A stretch of DNA of 32,879 nucleotides from the NCBI RefSeq assembly GCF_012911875.1, contig NZ_JAAXKZ010000061.1, positions 1 to 32,879 on the forward strand, read 5' to 3'. Below, in pieces: positions 1-8,918 of the stretch. The stretch comes from Pseudonocardia bannensis. GTDB lineage: Bacteria > Actinomycetota > Actinomycetes > Mycobacteriales > Pseudonocardiaceae. A model generated the notes under the pieces. The model had not been told where the DNA came from, did no database searches, and worked only from the letters and a program-made list of their open reading frames with translations. The first letter of the stretch is position 1. Each line of letters begins with the position of its first letter. The position numbers and the translations under genes are program-made.

Positions 1-1
1 G

Positions 2-601
2 TACTTCCGGCCGCGCTCGCAGCGCACTCGGAAACGCTGGGAACGGCTGGCCGTGGCGCAGCGGCGCGGCGAGACGATCCCGCCGATCGACGTCTACCGC
101 GTGGGCGGGCTGCACTTCGTCCGCGACGGCCACCACCGGGTCTCGGTCGCGCACGCGCTGGGCCTGCGGACGATCGAGGCCAAGGTCACCGAGGTGACGA
201 CGCGGATCGACCCGAACGGGATCGTCCACCGCGGTGACCTGATCACCAAGGACCTGCGCCGGGTGCTCCTCGACCGGGTCCCGCTGTCCGGCCGGGCGCT
301 GGAGTCGATCACCGTGACCGACCCGTGGAGCTACGCGGAGCTCAGCAAGACCGTGGAGGCCTGGGGATTCCGGTTGATGCAGCACGAGGGCCGCTTCCTG
401 GACCGGGAGACGGTGGCCCGGCGCTGGTGGTCGGAGGAGTTCACGCCGGTCGTGCGCATGCTGCGCCAGGCCGAGCTGATCGGCGACCGCACCGACGCCG
501 AGGCCTACCTGCAGCTGGCCTGCCAGCGGTACCGCCTGCTGCGCACCCACCGCTGGGACGACGAGGTCGTCGACCACCTCCGCAACGACCCCGGCCCCTG
601 A
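2..601 (+). CDS. ParB/sulfiredoxin-fold nuclease-like protein, 5' end outside window
   Basis: The reading frame is open from base 2, so the gene starts before the window. The GTG at 53 is probably internal, because the residues before it (ending RWERLAVAQRRG) read as normal protein. About 200 residues remain. The diagnostic motif is VRDGHHRVSVAHALG around residues 45-60 of the visible part. This is the DGHHR/GxxR-type motif of ParB/Srx-fold proteins that bind or hydrolyse nucleotides. The PPIDVYRVGG stretch before it is also typical. The C-terminal half is helical and Arg/Trp-rich and has no domain I can name. Chromosomal ParB proteins carry a helix-turn-helix after the ParB fold, and I do not see one, so this is not the segregation ParB itself. 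It converges with the sugC operon across the repeat array. Function is unknown. Confidence 0.72.
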   Translation, partial: YFRPRSQRTRKRWERLAVAQRRGETIPPIDVYRVGGLHFVRDGHHRVSVAHALGLRTIEAKVTEVTTRIDPNGIVHRGDLITKDLRRVLLDRVPLSGRALESITVTDPWSYAELSKTVEAWGFRLMQHEGRFLDRETVARRWWSEEFTPVVRMLRQAELIGDRTDAEAYLQLACQRYRLLRTHRWDDEVVDHLRNDPGP

Positions 602-620
602 CCCGCACGTCACACCCCCA

Positions 621-956
621 CCCGCGAGTCGGGGTATCCCCCTGCGCGAGTCGCGGTATTCCCATGCGCGAGTCGCGGTATTCACGCGCACGAGTCGGGG
701 TATCCACGGCCGCGGCGGGACGTCCACGTCCGCGAGTCGGGGTATTCATGCGCGCGAGTCGTGGCCACACCGCGCACGACTCGCCTGCACCGTCATGGCT
801 TGCGGGCGGAAGTACCGCGACTCGCGCACGCACTGACCGATCGGCGGGTGTGCTGACCCCGACTCGCGGGCGCGGTTATCGCGACTCGCGCGCGGGATTA
901 CCGCGACTCGCGGGCGCGGGTACCGCGACTCGCGCGCGGGATTACCGCGACTCGCG
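621..956. repeat. Array of ~15-bp repeats, first half direct, second half inverted
   Basis: This fills the whole 358-bp gap between two convergent genes. On the + strand the unit CGCGAGTCGSGGTAT (S = C or G) recurs at about 623, 645, 667, 689 (variant), 731 and 753 (variant). After about 774 only its reverse complement, ATACCGCGACTCGCG, appears: about 774 (partial), 813, 857, 876, 897, 921 and 941. Spacing is about 20-44 bp, with the tightest packing in the last units. The array is thus a large imperfect palindrome that could fold into a long cruciform or RNA stem at the ends of both transcripts. Units are too short and the spacing too irregular for CRISPR, and no cas gene is near. It may act as a bidirectional terminator or be a REP-like element. 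The copies are clear; the role is inferred. Confidence 0.85.
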
Positions 957-959
957 GGG

Positions 960-2165
960 TTAGGACGCTGTGGTGGCGGGGGCGTCCTGGCGGCTGGTGA
1001 GGTTCGCCCCGCTCGACGGGTCGAAGATCTGGATCTTGTCGGTGTCGATCCAGACCTCGGAACGCCCGCCTTCGGTCGCCGGTGACGCCGCCGAGAGCCG
1101 GGTGACCAGCTGCCCGGCGCTGTCGGGGACGTCGGCCGTCCCGGCGTCGGCGGCCAGGTCGGCCAGGTCGTCGGACATCGCCTGCTCGCCCTCGATGGTG
1201 AAGTAGGCGAACTTGTCCGAACCCATCGACTCGAGGACGTCGACCTCGGCGGTGAACACCGAACCGCGCGAGCGCACGCTCTCATCGATCAGGGCGGCGT
1301 CCTCGAAATGCTCCGGGCGGATGCCCATGATGACCTCGCGGGGAGCGTTCCCCGCCTCCAGGCTGCGGCGCACCGAGTCGGGCACCGCGAGATCGCCGAG
1401 CGTGGTGCGCAGCTTGCCCTCTTCCAGCCGCGCGGGCAGGAAGTTCATCGCGGGCGACCCGATGAAGCCGGCGACGAAGAGGTTGGCCGGGTGGTCGTAG
1501 AGGTGCTGCGGCGAGCCGATCTGCTGCACCACGCCACCGCGCATCACCACGATCCGGTCACCCAGCGTCATCGCCTCGGTCTGGTCGTGGGTGACGTACA
1601 CGGTCGTGGTGGACAGCCGCTGCTGCAACTTCGACACCATCGTGCGCATCTGCACCCGCAGCTTGGCGTCGAGGTTGGACAGCGGCTCGTCCATCAGGAA
1701 CGCCTTGGGGTTGCGGACGATCGCCCGGCCCATCGCGACGCGCTGCCGCTGGCCGCCGGACATGTTGGCGGGCTTGCGGTCCAGGTGCTGGGTCAGGTCG
1801 AGGATCTTCGCCGTCTCCTCGACCTTGCGGTTGATCTCCGCCTTGTCGACCTTGGCGATCTTGAGCGGGAACGCCATGTTCTCGCGCACCGTCATGTGCG
1901 GGTACAGGGCGTAGGACTGGAACACCATCGCGATGTCGCGGTCCTTCGGCGCGCGCTCGTTCATCCGCTCGCCACCGATCCGCAGTTCACCGTCGCTGAT
2001 GTCCTCCAGCCCGGCGATCATGTTCAACGCCGTCGACTTCCCGCAGCCCGACGGGCCGACCAGGATGATGAACTCGCCGTCCGCGATCTCGATGTTGATG
2101 TCGTTCGCGGCGATCGTGCCGTCGGGATACCGCTTGGTCACCTTGTCCAGAACGATGTCAGCCAC
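960..2165 (-). CDS. sugC: ABC transporter ATPase, trehalose/maltose type (SugC/MsmK/UgpC family)
   Basis: This is the 401-residue nucleotide-binding subunit of a sugar importer. It hydrolyses ATP at the inner face of the membrane and dimerises under the SugA-SugB permease. Visible motifs are Walker [10 protein letters not shown] (37-45), Q-loop Gln83, signature SGGQR (136-140), Walker B with DEP (159-161) and switch His193. The C-terminal 160 residues form the OB/MalK-type regulatory domain, including the GIRPEHF stretch usual in this family. The start is GTG at 2165, 12 bp after the sugB stop, so it is the last gene of the lpqY-sugABC operon. M. tuberculosis Rv1238 occupies the same place. 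ATPases of this family can energise more than one importer, so trehalose specificity rests on the neighbours. Confidence 0.93.
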   Translation of the reverse strand: MADIVLDKVTKRYPDGTIAANDINIEIADGEFIILVGPSGCGKSTALNMIAGLEDISDGELRIGGERMNERAPKDRDIAMVFQSYALYPHMTVRENMAFPLKIAKVDKAEINRKVEETAKILDLTQHLDRKPANMSGGQRQRVAMGRAIVRNPKAFLMDEPLSNLDAKLRVQMRTMVSKLQQRLSTTTVYVTHDQTEAMTLGDRIVVMRGGVVQQIGSPQHLYDHPANLFVAGFIGSPAMNFLPARLEEGKLRTTLGDLAVPDSVRRSLEAGNAPREVIMGIRPEHFEDAALIDESVRSRGSVFTAEVDVLESMGSDKFAYFTIEGEQAMSDDLADLAADAGTADVPDSAGQLVTRLSAASPATEGGRSEVWIDTDKIQIFDPSSGANLTSRQDAPATTAS

Positions 2166-2177
2166 TGTGGGTCACAC

Positions 2178-3020
2178 CTAACCCTTCACTGCGCCGGAGG
2201 TCAGGCCGGCGACGATCCGGCGCTGGAAGAACAGCACGAAGACGATGATCGGGATGGTCAGCAGTACCGCGGCCGCCGCGATCGAGCCGGTCGGCTCGGC
2301 GAACTGCGATGCCCCGGTGAAGTTCGCGATCGCCACCGTCGCGGTCTGGGACCGGCTGGTCGAGGTCAGCGAGATCGCGAACAGGAAGTCGTTCCAGCAG
2401 AAGATGAACACCAGGATCGCCGTGGTGAACACGCCCGGGGCGGCCAGCGGCACGATGACCGACCGGAAGGCCTGCACCGGCGTCGCGCCGTCCATCTTCG
2501 CCGCCTTCTCCAGCTCCCACGGGATCTCCCGGAAGAACGCGGAGAGGGTGTAGATCGCCAGCGGCAGCGCGAACGTGATGTAGGGCAGGATCAGCCCGGG
2601 CCAGGTGTCGAACAGCCCGATCGCCCGCTCGATGTCGAACAGCGGCGACACCAGCGAGATCTGCGGGAACATCGCGATCAGCAGCGAGATGCCGACCAGG
2701 ACCTTCTTGCCCGGGAAGTCGAGCCGGGCGATGGCGTAGGCCGCCATCGTGCCGATCACCACCGCGAGCACCGTGGAGATCACCGCGATGCCGATGGAGT
2801 TGCGCAGGGCGCTGGTGAACAGGTCGATCTGGAAGATCTGGGCGTAGTTGTCGACCGTCCAGCTGCGCGGGATGAAGTTGCCGTCGGTGATGGTGTCGGC
2901 CGTCTTGAACGAGAGGCTGACGATCCAGAGCACCGGGATCAGCGCGTAGAGCAGGACGAGCAGGTCGGCCGCCGCCCACCAGCCCTTCCGGCCTGCCCCC
3001 GTCCCTGTCGAGACTGCCAT
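2178..3020 (-). CDS. sugB: ABC sugar transporter inner-membrane subunit, MalG type
   Basis: This 280-residue permease has about six membrane segments, the first at roughly 18-37 and the last before the C-terminal Phe/Arg-rich tail. The EAA cytoplasmic loop that docks onto the ATPase lies at about 171-196 ([15 protein letters not shown], then PLAAPG), with the expected Gly at 178. It belongs to the MalG/SugB side of the heterodimer, because it follows a MalF-like gene and is shorter. The ATG start at 3020 is 3 bp beyond the sugA stop, so the two are translationally coupled. It corresponds to Rv1237 in gene order and should form the membrane channel of the LpqY-SugABC trehalose importer. Confidence 0.92.
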   Translation of the reverse strand: MAVSTGTGAGRKGWWAAADLLVLLYALIPVLWIVSLSFKTADTITDGNFIPRSWTVDNYAQIFQIDLFTSALRNSIGIAVISTVLAVVIGTMAAYAIARLDFPGKKVLVGISLLIAMFPQISLVSPLFDIERAIGLFDTWPGLILPYITFALPLAIYTLSAFFREIPWELEKAAKMDGATPVQAFRSVIVPLAAPGVFTTAILVFIFCWNDFLFAISLTSTSRSQTATVAIANFTGASQFAEPTGSIAAAAVLLTIPIIVFVLFFQRRIVAGLTSGAVKG

Positions 3021-3023
3021 CGC

Positions 3024-4016
3024 TCAGCGCCTCCCACCGGTGTCCGAGCCGGGTGCCGAGGCCCCGAACAGCTTGATGAACAACAGGGCTATCAGCGCGA
3101 CCGCGATGAAGATCAGGACGCTGATGGCCGACCCGATACCGAGGTTGAAGGCTTTGAACAGGTTGTCGTAGCCGAGCATCGAGACCGATCCGGTGCCGTT
3201 GGATCCCTGGGTCAGGATGTAGATGTTGTCGAACACGCGGAACGCGTCGAGCGTGCGGAACAGCAGCGCGACCAGGATCGCCGGCTTCATCATCGGCAGG
3301 ATGATCCGCGTCAGCCGCTGCCACGGCCCGGCGCCGTCGACCTGCGCGGCCCTGAGCAGGTCGTCGGGCACCAGGGCGAGCCCGGCCATCAGCAGCAGCG
3401 CCATGAACGGGGTGGTCTTCCAGACCTCGGCCAGGATGATGATCGCGAGTGCCGAGACCTGGTCGGTCAGCGGCGCGCTGCCTTCGGGCAGCAGCGCCGC
3501 CAGGTAGCCCTTGTCCGGTGTCCAGGCGAACTGCCAGCTGAACGCCGCGACCACCGTGACGATGCCGTAGGGGATCAGCACCACGGTGCGGGTCAGCCCG
3601 CGGCCGACGAGGGTGCGGTGCATGACCAGGGCGAGGGCCAGCCCGAGCACGAACTCGATGGCCACCGAGACCACGGTGATGATCACCGTGACGAAGAAGG
3701 CCTGCCACCAGTAGGCCGAGGTCAGGACGGCCGCGTAGTTGGCGAACCCGGCGAACGCCCGATCCGCCGGGAACCGCAGGTCGTAGCGCTGCAGCGAAAG
3801 CCAGACCGCGTAGCCGATCGGATACGCGGTGACCAGCAGCATGATGATCGCGGCGGGGGCGCAGAGCAGCAGGCCGAGGCGGCGCTCGGCCTTCTTTCCC
3901 TCGGAGAGGACCGGCTTGCCGCCACGGGCCGGCGCGGCGGCGGGCGGCGCGACGCGCTCGGTGGTCGCCGTGGTTCCCGGGCCCTTCGCCGACGGTTCGT
4001 TCACGATCTCGCTCAC
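3024..4016 (-). CDS. sugA: ABC sugar transporter inner-membrane subunit, MalF type
   Basis: This 330-residue permease partners with SugB. The start is GTG at 4016, overlapping the lpqY stop in a GTGA arrangement. The same frame stays open upstream to 5198, but that stretch lies antisense-free inside lpqY and encodes only Arg/Gly-rich shadow sequence, so I reject the longer form. The N-terminal 45 residues are hydrophilic (Ala/Pro/Lys) and cytosolic. Membrane segments follow from about 47, 108, 143, 187, 245 and 300. The EAA loop is at about 218-245 (DDLLRAAQVDGAGPW, then LPMMKP). Gene order matches Rv1236 (sugA). Confidence 0.92.
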   Translation of the reverse strand: MSEIVNEPSAKGPGTTATTERVAPPAAAPARGGKPVLSEGKKAERRLGLLLCAPAAIIMLLVTAYPIGYAVWLSLQRYDLRFPADRAFAGFANYAAVLTSAYWWQAFFVTVIITVVSVAIEFVLGLALALVMHRTLVGRGLTRTVVLIPYGIVTVVAAFSWQFAWTPDKGYLAALLPEGSAPLTDQVSALAIIILAEVWKTTPFMALLLMAGLALVPDDLLRAAQVDGAGPWQRLTRIILPMMKPAILVALLFRTLDAFRVFDNIYILTQGSNGTGSVSMLGYDNLFKAFNLGIGSAISVLIFIAVALIALLFIKLFGASAPGSDTGGRR

Positions 4017-5386
4017 GGGACCAGCCCCTCCGAATTCTCGGCTCGGGCGACCTGCTCGGCGAGCGTGCCGACCACGGCCTCGGGGTCGATCTGCGCGGGC
4101 GGGTTGAGCAGGTCGGAGATGACGATCGAGATGCTCTGGTACGCCGGGGTCTTCGGCCGCACGCTGGCGTTGTCCAGCGAGGTCTTGATGGCCTCCCACG
4201 CCGGGTACTCGGCCTGGAACGCGGGATCGGAGTACAGCGCCTCCAACGTCGGCGGGACGCCGCCCTCGACGGCGTTGCGCAGTTGGTTCTCCCGGTTGCG
4301 CAGGCACTGCACGGCCTCGAACGCGAGGTCCTTGTGCAGCGACGTGGTGCTCACGCCCAGGTTCAGTCCGCCGATCGTGACCTTCGCCGGGGTGCCGGCC
4401 TCGACGGCCGGGTACGGCGCCCACGCGAACTCGTCGATGACCTGGCGGCCGGTGTCGGTCCCCGCGGGGCGGCCCTGCTCGTCGATGAACGTGCCCCCGC
4501 CACCACCGTCGGGCGGCGGCGTGTTGATCGAGGCGTAGACGAAGGGGTAGTTGACCTGGAACGCCGCCTGGCCCGCCTCCATCGCGAGCCGGCCGTCGTT
4601 CTCCTTCGCCACCGACAGCGACGGGTCCGCCGCGGACGAGGTCGCCACCCGCTGCATGATCGACGCCGCCCGCACCGCCGCGCTGCGGCTGGGTTCCTGG
4701 CCGATCAGGACCTCGCCGTTCTCGGAGACGATCTGGCCGCCGGCACTGTTGATCAGCGTGTTGAACCACACCGTCAGGCCCTCGTACTGGGCGCCCTGCA
4801 CCTCGATGTAGGACGGCAGGCCGCGGGCCGCGAGGTCCTCGGAGGCCCGGATCATCTCGTCCCAGGTGGCGGGCGGGGTGGGCGAGAGGTCCTTGCGGTA
4901 CCAGAGGATCTGGGTGTTCGTGTTCAGCGGCGCGGCCCACACCCCGCCCTGGTAGGACCCGGTCTCGAGGGGCCCCTCGAGTGTGCCCTCGGTGACCTGG
5001 GCCGCGATGTCGGGCGGGAACCGCTCGATCCACCCGGCCTCGGCGAACTCCGCGGTCCAGGTGACGTCGATGCCGATGATGTCGACGGCCGGGTCGCCGG
5101 CCACCAGGCGCCGGGCCAGCTGCAGACGCTGGCCGTCCGCGTCCTTCGGCAGCGTCTGTTGGACCACCGTGTACCGGCCGCCCGCCGCGGCCGTGCACGC
5201 CTCCGCGGCGGCGGCGTACTGGGTGGCTCCGTCGGCCGGGGTGTAGAAGTTCAGCACCGGCGGACCGCCGGCCTCGGTGCCGCAGCCGGCGATCATGGCC
5301 GCGGCCAGCAGAGCCCCGCCGGCCAGGGCGAGCCGACGCCGCCCTCCGCCTGGTCGTCCACGGCGCGGATCGAGCGGCTCCCGCAT
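4013..5386 (-). CDS. lpqY: Substrate-binding lipoprotein of the trehalose-type ABC importer
   Basis: This 457-residue solute-binding protein of the MalE-like cluster should sit outside the membrane, anchored by lipid. The signal peptide has an Arg-rich n-region (residues 1-18), a hydrophobic core (19-31) and a lipobox MIAGC with the lipidated Cys at 35. The mature protein begins GTEAGGPPVLNFYTPAD. ATG at 5386 follows a good ribosome site, GGGAGG, 5 nt upstream on the minus strand. It is the first gene of the four-gene operon lpqY-sugA-sugB-sugC. By synteny with Rv1235 it would recover trehalose released during mycolate or cell-envelope metabolism. Pseudonocardia-type bacteria lack classical mycolates, so here it may simply scavenge trehalose or a similar disaccharide. 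That last point is inference. Confidence 0.88.
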   Translation of the reverse strand: MREPLDPRRGRPGGGRRRLALAGGALLAAAMIAGCGTEAGGPPVLNFYTPADGATQYAAAAEACTAAAGGRYTVVQQTLPKDADGQRLQLARRLVAGDPAVDIIGIDVTWTAEFAEAGWIERFPPDIAAQVTEGTLEGPLETGSYQGGVWAAPLNTNTQILWYRKDLSPTPPATWDEMIRASEDLAARGLPSYIEVQGAQYEGLTVWFNTLINSAGGQIVSENGEVLIGQEPSRSAAVRAASIMQRVATSSAADPSLSVAKENDGRLAMEAGQAAFQVNYPFVYASINTPPPDGGGGGTFIDEQGRPAGTDTGRQVIDEFAWAPYPAVEAGTPAKVTIGGLNLGVSTTSLHKDLAFEAVQCLRNRENQLRNAVEGGVPPTLEALYSDPAFQAEYPAWEAIKTSLDNASVRPKTPAYQSISIVISDLLNPPAQIDPEAVVGTLAEQVARAENSEGLVP

Positions 5387-5455
5387 ACCGGCCTCCCGTC
5401 GCAGGCCGTCGGGAGCCGCGGAAACCGGCTACACGACGGCGTGTTCAGCCTGTGA

Positions 5456-5470
5456 CACCGGTCACCGGTG
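5456..5470. promoter_or_regulatory. Possible operator palindrome upstream of lpqY
   Basis: CACCGGT-C-ACCGGTG is a perfect 7-bp inverted repeat with a single central base, 70 bp upstream of the lpqY start. The position suits a repressor site for the sugar importer operon, for example a LacI- or GntR-type regulator, but no regulator gene is adjacent and GC-rich palindromes arise easily by chance. Confidence 0.3.
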
Positions 5471-5549
5471 CCCGGTAGGGGGAACCTATGTCCGCGTAGC
5501 CGTACCCGCAATCGGAGAAACGGGACGAGATCGGAACGAGATGTTCGGG

Positions 5550-6080
5550 CTAGCCGTTCTGCCCGGACGGGTTCGGGCCCATCGCCAGCTTGGCCAGCAA
5601 CTCACGGGCCTTCTCGGCGTTGCGCGGCTGGCACAGCACGTCGTAGCGGCCGGCCACCATCTGGCTGGCGGAGGTGAAGTCGCGGCGGCCACGGCTGGCT
5701 CCGTAACCGACGGCGGCGAATACCAGTCCGAACAGGAGTCCGCTCGCCAGGCCGACCAGGATCGGACCGAGCGGGTTCGCGCTCGTGCTGAACAGGCTCA
5801 GCAGCAGTCCCACGAACAGGCCGAACCACGCGCCCGACGCCGCACCGGAGATCAGTACCCGGCCCCAGGTCAGACGTCCGATGACGCGCTCGACGAGCAT
5901 CAGGTCGACCCCGACGATCGTCACGTCACGGACCGGGAAGTCGCTGTCGGCGAGGTGGTCGACGGCCCGCTGCGCCTCCTCGTAGGTCGCGTAGGAACCG
6001 ACCGGCCAGCCGGTCGGCGGGGTGGGAAGGTTGGGCAGCCCGGGCGCGGTTCGCGCGGGGCCGCCGAACGGTGTCGTCAC
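5550..6080 (-). CDS. Stress-type membrane protein, GSP17M-like domain plus two membrane segments (Rv1234-like)
   Basis: This 176-residue protein has a Pro-rich start, then a GSP17M/heat-stress-like fold at about 24-75 (WPVGSYATYEEAQRAVDHL, then VTIVGVDLMLVERV). Two glycine-rich membrane helices follow at about 77-99 and 103-125, and the tail ends in DVLCQP. The start is GTG at 6080, preceded by GAGGAG at a good distance. M. tuberculosis Rv1234 is of the same size and also neighbours lpqY, so synteny supports orthology. The same strand and a 163-bp gap to lpqY suggest separate promoters. A role in envelope stress is guessed from the domain only. Confidence 0.75.
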   Translation of the reverse strand: MTTPFGGPARTAPGLPNLPTPPTGWPVGSYATYEEAQRAVDHLADSDFPVRDVTIVGVDLMLVERVIGRLTWGRVLISGAASGAWFGLFVGLLLSLFSTSANPLGPILVGLASGLLFGLVFAAVGYGASRGRRDFTSASQMVAGRYDVLCQPRNAEKARELLAKLAMGPNPSGQNG

Positions 6081-6617
6081 GGACCGTCTCCTCGAAATCG
6101 GAACACCTGGGTGTCAGGGGCCCACATCATGTCAACGCGGACCGGTTACCCGCAGTGCCCGGAGGTTGATCACGATCGCAGCACGATCTGCCGCCGGCCA
6201 GGGCCGGATGGCAGGAATGCCCTCCTCCCTTCGTCGGGCGGCGCGCCGGGACGGCTGTGCTCCACCTCGCGGTGTGCTTCCGGCAGAACGGCCGTGCGCG
6301 TCATCGGTGGCGCGGGTCCGGAATCGACGCGGGCGAGTGGCGGGCACGGGAGCGCCGCGCCTCTCGCGGACGGAGCCCGCTCGGTCGGCGCAGCGAACTC
6401 GGCGAAGACCACCGCGCGGTGAGGCCGCGACCGGAAACGGGGACGGTTGCCGACGATCCGTCCGGCGTGCCAGGGCCGGCGGCGCTCGTACGGCGCGACC
6501 ACATGACGTCGTTCCGGCTGTATTCCCGATGTGAAGGGGCGGGGCCGCGTGCGCGGATTCGGTGCCGGATCGGCCTGAATCGTCGATCACGCGGGCCCCG
6601 CCCGGTATCCACCTCGG
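6081..6617. other. Gap of 537 bp with no supportable gene
   Basis: Several open frames cross this stretch on both strands (for example 6132-6590 minus and 6257-6658 plus), but their products are Arg/Ala/Pro-rich low-complexity sequence with no recognisable domain. They also have poor ribosome sites. I see no tRNA-like fold. The segment is where synteny breaks, since an Rv1233c-like gene would be expected near here, so it may be decayed sequence. Confidence 0.55.
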
Positions 6618-7814
6618 TCAGCCGCGCTGCTTGTACTCCCGCAGCAGGCCCCGGCTGATGATCGTCTTCTGGATCTCGGAGGTGCCCTCGCCGATCAGCA
6701 GGAACGGAGCCTCGCGCATCAGCCGCTCGATCTCGTACTCCTTGGAGTAGCCGTAGCCACCATGGATGCGGAACGCCTCCTGGGTGACCTCGGCGCAGTA
6801 CTCCGACGCGATCAGCTTGGCCATGCCGGCCTCGACGTCGTTGCGGTTGCCCGAGTCCTTCAGCCGCGCCGCATTGACCATCATCAGGTGCGCGGCCTCG
6901 ACCTTGGTGCCCATCTCGGCCAGCTTGAACGCGATGGCCTGGTGCTCGGCGATCGGCTTGCCGAACGTGCTGCGCTGCTGGGCGTACTCGGCTGCGAGCT
7001 CGAAGGCCCGGATCGAGATGCCGCAGGCGCGCGCGGCCACGTTGACGCGGCCGACCTCGACGCCGTCCATCATCTGGGCGAAGCCGCCGCCGCGCTTGCC
7101 GCCGAGGATCTGCTCCCCGGACACGCGGTGGCCCTTGAACACCATCTCGGTGGTGTCGACGCCCTTGTAGCCCATCTTGTCGATCTTGCCGGGGACGATC
7201 AGGCCCGGCGCGACCTCGCCGTAGCCGGTCGGCTTCTCGACCAGGAACGTCGTCAGGTTCTGGTAGGGCTTGGGCCGGCCCTCGTCCGTCTTCACCAGGA
7301 CCGCGGTGAGGTTCGAGGTGCCGCCGTTGGTCAGCCACATCTTGGCGCCGTCGATGACGAAGTCGTCGCCGTCCTGCACGGCCTTGGTCTTGATCGCCGC
7401 GACGTCGGAGCCGAGGTCGGGCTCGGACATCGAGAACGAACCGCGCACCTCACCGGTGGCCATCCGGGGCAGATACTTCTGCTTCTGCTCCGCGGTGCCG
7501 TGCTGACCGATCATGTACGCCACGATGAAGTGGGTGTTGATCACGCCGGAGACGCTCATCCAGCCGCGGGCGATCTGCTCGACGACGAGGGCGTAGGTGA
7601 GCAGCGACTCGCCGAGACCGCCGTACTCCTCGGGGATGGTGAGCCCGAACAGGCCCATCTCCTTCATCCCGTCGACGATGTCCTGCGGGTAGGTGTCGGC
7701 GTGCTCGAGCTCGTTCGCGTACGGGAGGATCTCCTTGTCCACGAACGTCTTGACGGTGGACAGGATCTCCTGCTGGATGTCGGTCAGACCGGCGGTCTGG
7801 GCGAGCCGGGCCAT
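6618..7814 (-). CDS. Acyl-CoA dehydrogenase family flavoprotein
   Basis: This 398-residue FAD enzyme should introduce an alpha,beta double bond into a CoA thioester and pass electrons to ETF. Family marks are FSMSEPDLGSD near residues 130-140 (flavin contact), the MMDGVEVGRVNVAARACG helix, RIHGGYGYSKEYEIERLMREA, and the catalytic base Glu376 in GEGTSEIQK. Length is typical of the family. ATG at 7814 has a strong AGGAGG site. It lies 76 bp after a malyl-CoA-lyase-like gene on the same strand. In streptomycetes a similar dehydrogenase sits beside a CitE-like lyase in the ethylmalonyl-CoA pathway cluster, so a methylsuccinyl-CoA- or other branched acyl-CoA-oxidising role is possible. No ccr, meaA or hydratase gene is present here, so the substrate is open. 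Confidence 0.9.
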   Translation of the reverse strand: MARLAQTAGLTDIQQEILSTVKTFVDKEILPYANELEHADTYPQDIVDGMKEMGLFGLTIPEEYGGLGESLLTYALVVEQIARGWMSVSGVINTHFIVAYMIGQHGTAEQKQKYLPRMATGEVRGSFSMSEPDLGSDVAAIKTKAVQDGDDFVIDGAKMWLTNGGTSNLTAVLVKTDEGRPKPYQNLTTFLVEKPTGYGEVAPGLIVPGKIDKMGYKGVDTTEMVFKGHRVSGEQILGGKRGGGFAQMMDGVEVGRVNVAARACGISIRAFELAAEYAQQRSTFGKPIAEHQAIAFKLAEMGTKVEAAHLMMVNAARLKDSGNRNDVEAGMAKLIASEYCAEVTQEAFRIHGGYGYSKEYEIERLMREAPFLLIGEGTSEIQKTIISRGLLREYKQRG

Positions 7815-7890
7815 GGTTCCTCCTGGGCCGAGTGTGGGGGTGTGCGGGCGAGACCGTCAGGGCCGTTGGTCCGGTCCTGACGGGCAGGCC

Positions 7891-8850
7891 TCACGCCTCC
7901 GGGGGCGTCCACCTGTTCGTGCGCTCCATACCGGCGGCCCGGCCCTTCCCGGAGATCACCAGCGCCATCTTCCGCGACGCCTCGTCGATCATCTCGTCGC
8001 CGATCATCGCCGCGCCGCGCTTCCCGCCGGCCTCGGAGGTGTACCACTCGTAGGCGTCGAGGATGTTCTCGGCGTGGTCGTAGTCCTCCTGCCGCGGGCT
8101 GTAGGTCTCGTTCGCGGCGTCGATCTGACCGGGGTGCAGCACCCACTTGCCGTCGAAGCCCAGCGCGGCCGACCGGCCGGCCACCCGGCGGAACCCGTCG
8201 ACGTCCTTGATCTGCAGGTACGGGCCGTCGATGGCCTGCTTGTCGTGCGCCCGCGCGGCCATCAGGATGCTCATCAGGATGTGGTGGTAGGCGTCGCCCA
8301 CGTCGTAGCCGGGCGGCTGCTCGCCCACGACCAGCGACTTCATGTTGATGCTGGCCATGAAGTCGGCCGGGCCGAAGATGATGGTCTCGACGCGCGGGGA
8401 CGCGGTGGCGATCGCGTTGACGTTGGTCAGACCCAGGGCGTTCTCGATCTGCGCCTCGATGCCGATCCTGCCGACCTCGTAGCCCATGGTCTTCTCGATC
8501 TGCGTCAGCAGCAGATCCAGGGCGACGACCTGCTCGGCCGTCTGCACCTTGGGCAGCATGATCGCGTCGAGGTTGGCCCCGGCGCCCTCCACGACCTCGG
8601 TGACGTCGCGGTAGGTCCACTCGGTGGTCCAGTCGTTGACCCGGACGACCCGGATCCTCTCGCCCCAGCCGCCCTCGTTCAGCGCCGCGACGATGGTCTT
8701 GCGGGCGCCCGGCTTGGCCAGCGGCGCGCAGGCGTCTTCGAGGTCCAGGAAGACCTGGTCCGCGGGCAGCGTCCGGGCCTTGTCGATGAACTTCTGGCTC
8801 GATCCCGGCACCGCGAGACAAGAACGGCGGGCACGGTTACGGGTACTCAC
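7891..8850 (-). CDS. HpcH/HpaI-type CoA lyase, L-malyl-CoA/beta-methylmalyl-CoA lyase-like
   Basis: This 319-residue TIM-barrel enzyme of the CitE/Mcl group cleaves or forms 3-hydroxy-acyl-CoA esters from glyoxylate, using Mg2+. Seen in sequence: CLAVPGSS near the start, LDLEDACAP (acidic metal site), the GIEAQIENALGL strand with its metal-binding Glu, FGPADFMASINM, KWVLHPGQI and the long C-terminal lid ending in a GDEMIDEASRKMAL helix. That lid pattern is close to Mcl rather than citrate lyase beta. I place the start at GTG 8850, because GAGGAG lies 7 nt upstream. The frame continues to 8943 but would run through a hairpin and add an unlikely N-terminus. It is followed by the acyl-CoA dehydrogenase, suggesting joint work on C4/C5 CoA intermediates. 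Confidence 0.85.
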   Translation of the reverse strand: MSTRNRARRSCLAVPGSSQKFIDKARTLPADQVFLDLEDACAPLAKPGARKTIVAALNEGGWGERIRVVRVNDWTTEWTYRDVTEVVEGAGANLDAIMLPKVQTAEQVVALDLLLTQIEKTMGYEVGRIGIEAQIENALGLTNVNAIATASPRVETIIFGPADFMASINMKSLVVGEQPPGYDVGDAYHHILMSILMAARAHDKQAIDGPYLQIKDVDGFRRVAGRSAALGFDGKWVLHPGQIDAANETYSPRQEDYDHAENILDAYEWYTSEAGGKRGAAMIGDEMIDEASRKMALVISGKGRAAGMERTNRWTPPEA

Positions 8851-8918
8851 AGGCAGACTCCTCGTCGAGGTCGGCGCGGGTTGCAGAGATGCTGGCACGT
8901 CGGTGGCGCGGGAGCGCG

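Noticed and set aside
621..956. CRISPR array
   Set aside because: Units are about 15 bp and degenerate, spacing is irregular, half the units are inverted, and no cas genes are present.
1308..4538. Open frame of 1076 codons on the + strand opposite sugC-sugB-sugA
   Set aside because: It is antisense to three clear transporter genes. Its product is His/Arg/Asp/Gly-rich and lacks any domain, as expected for the third-position-GC shadow frame in high-GC DNA.
6132..6590. Possible 152-residue gene in the 6.1-6.6 kb gap
   Set aside because: Arg/Ala/Pro-rich, no domain, no ribosome site, and competing frames are equally long on both strands.
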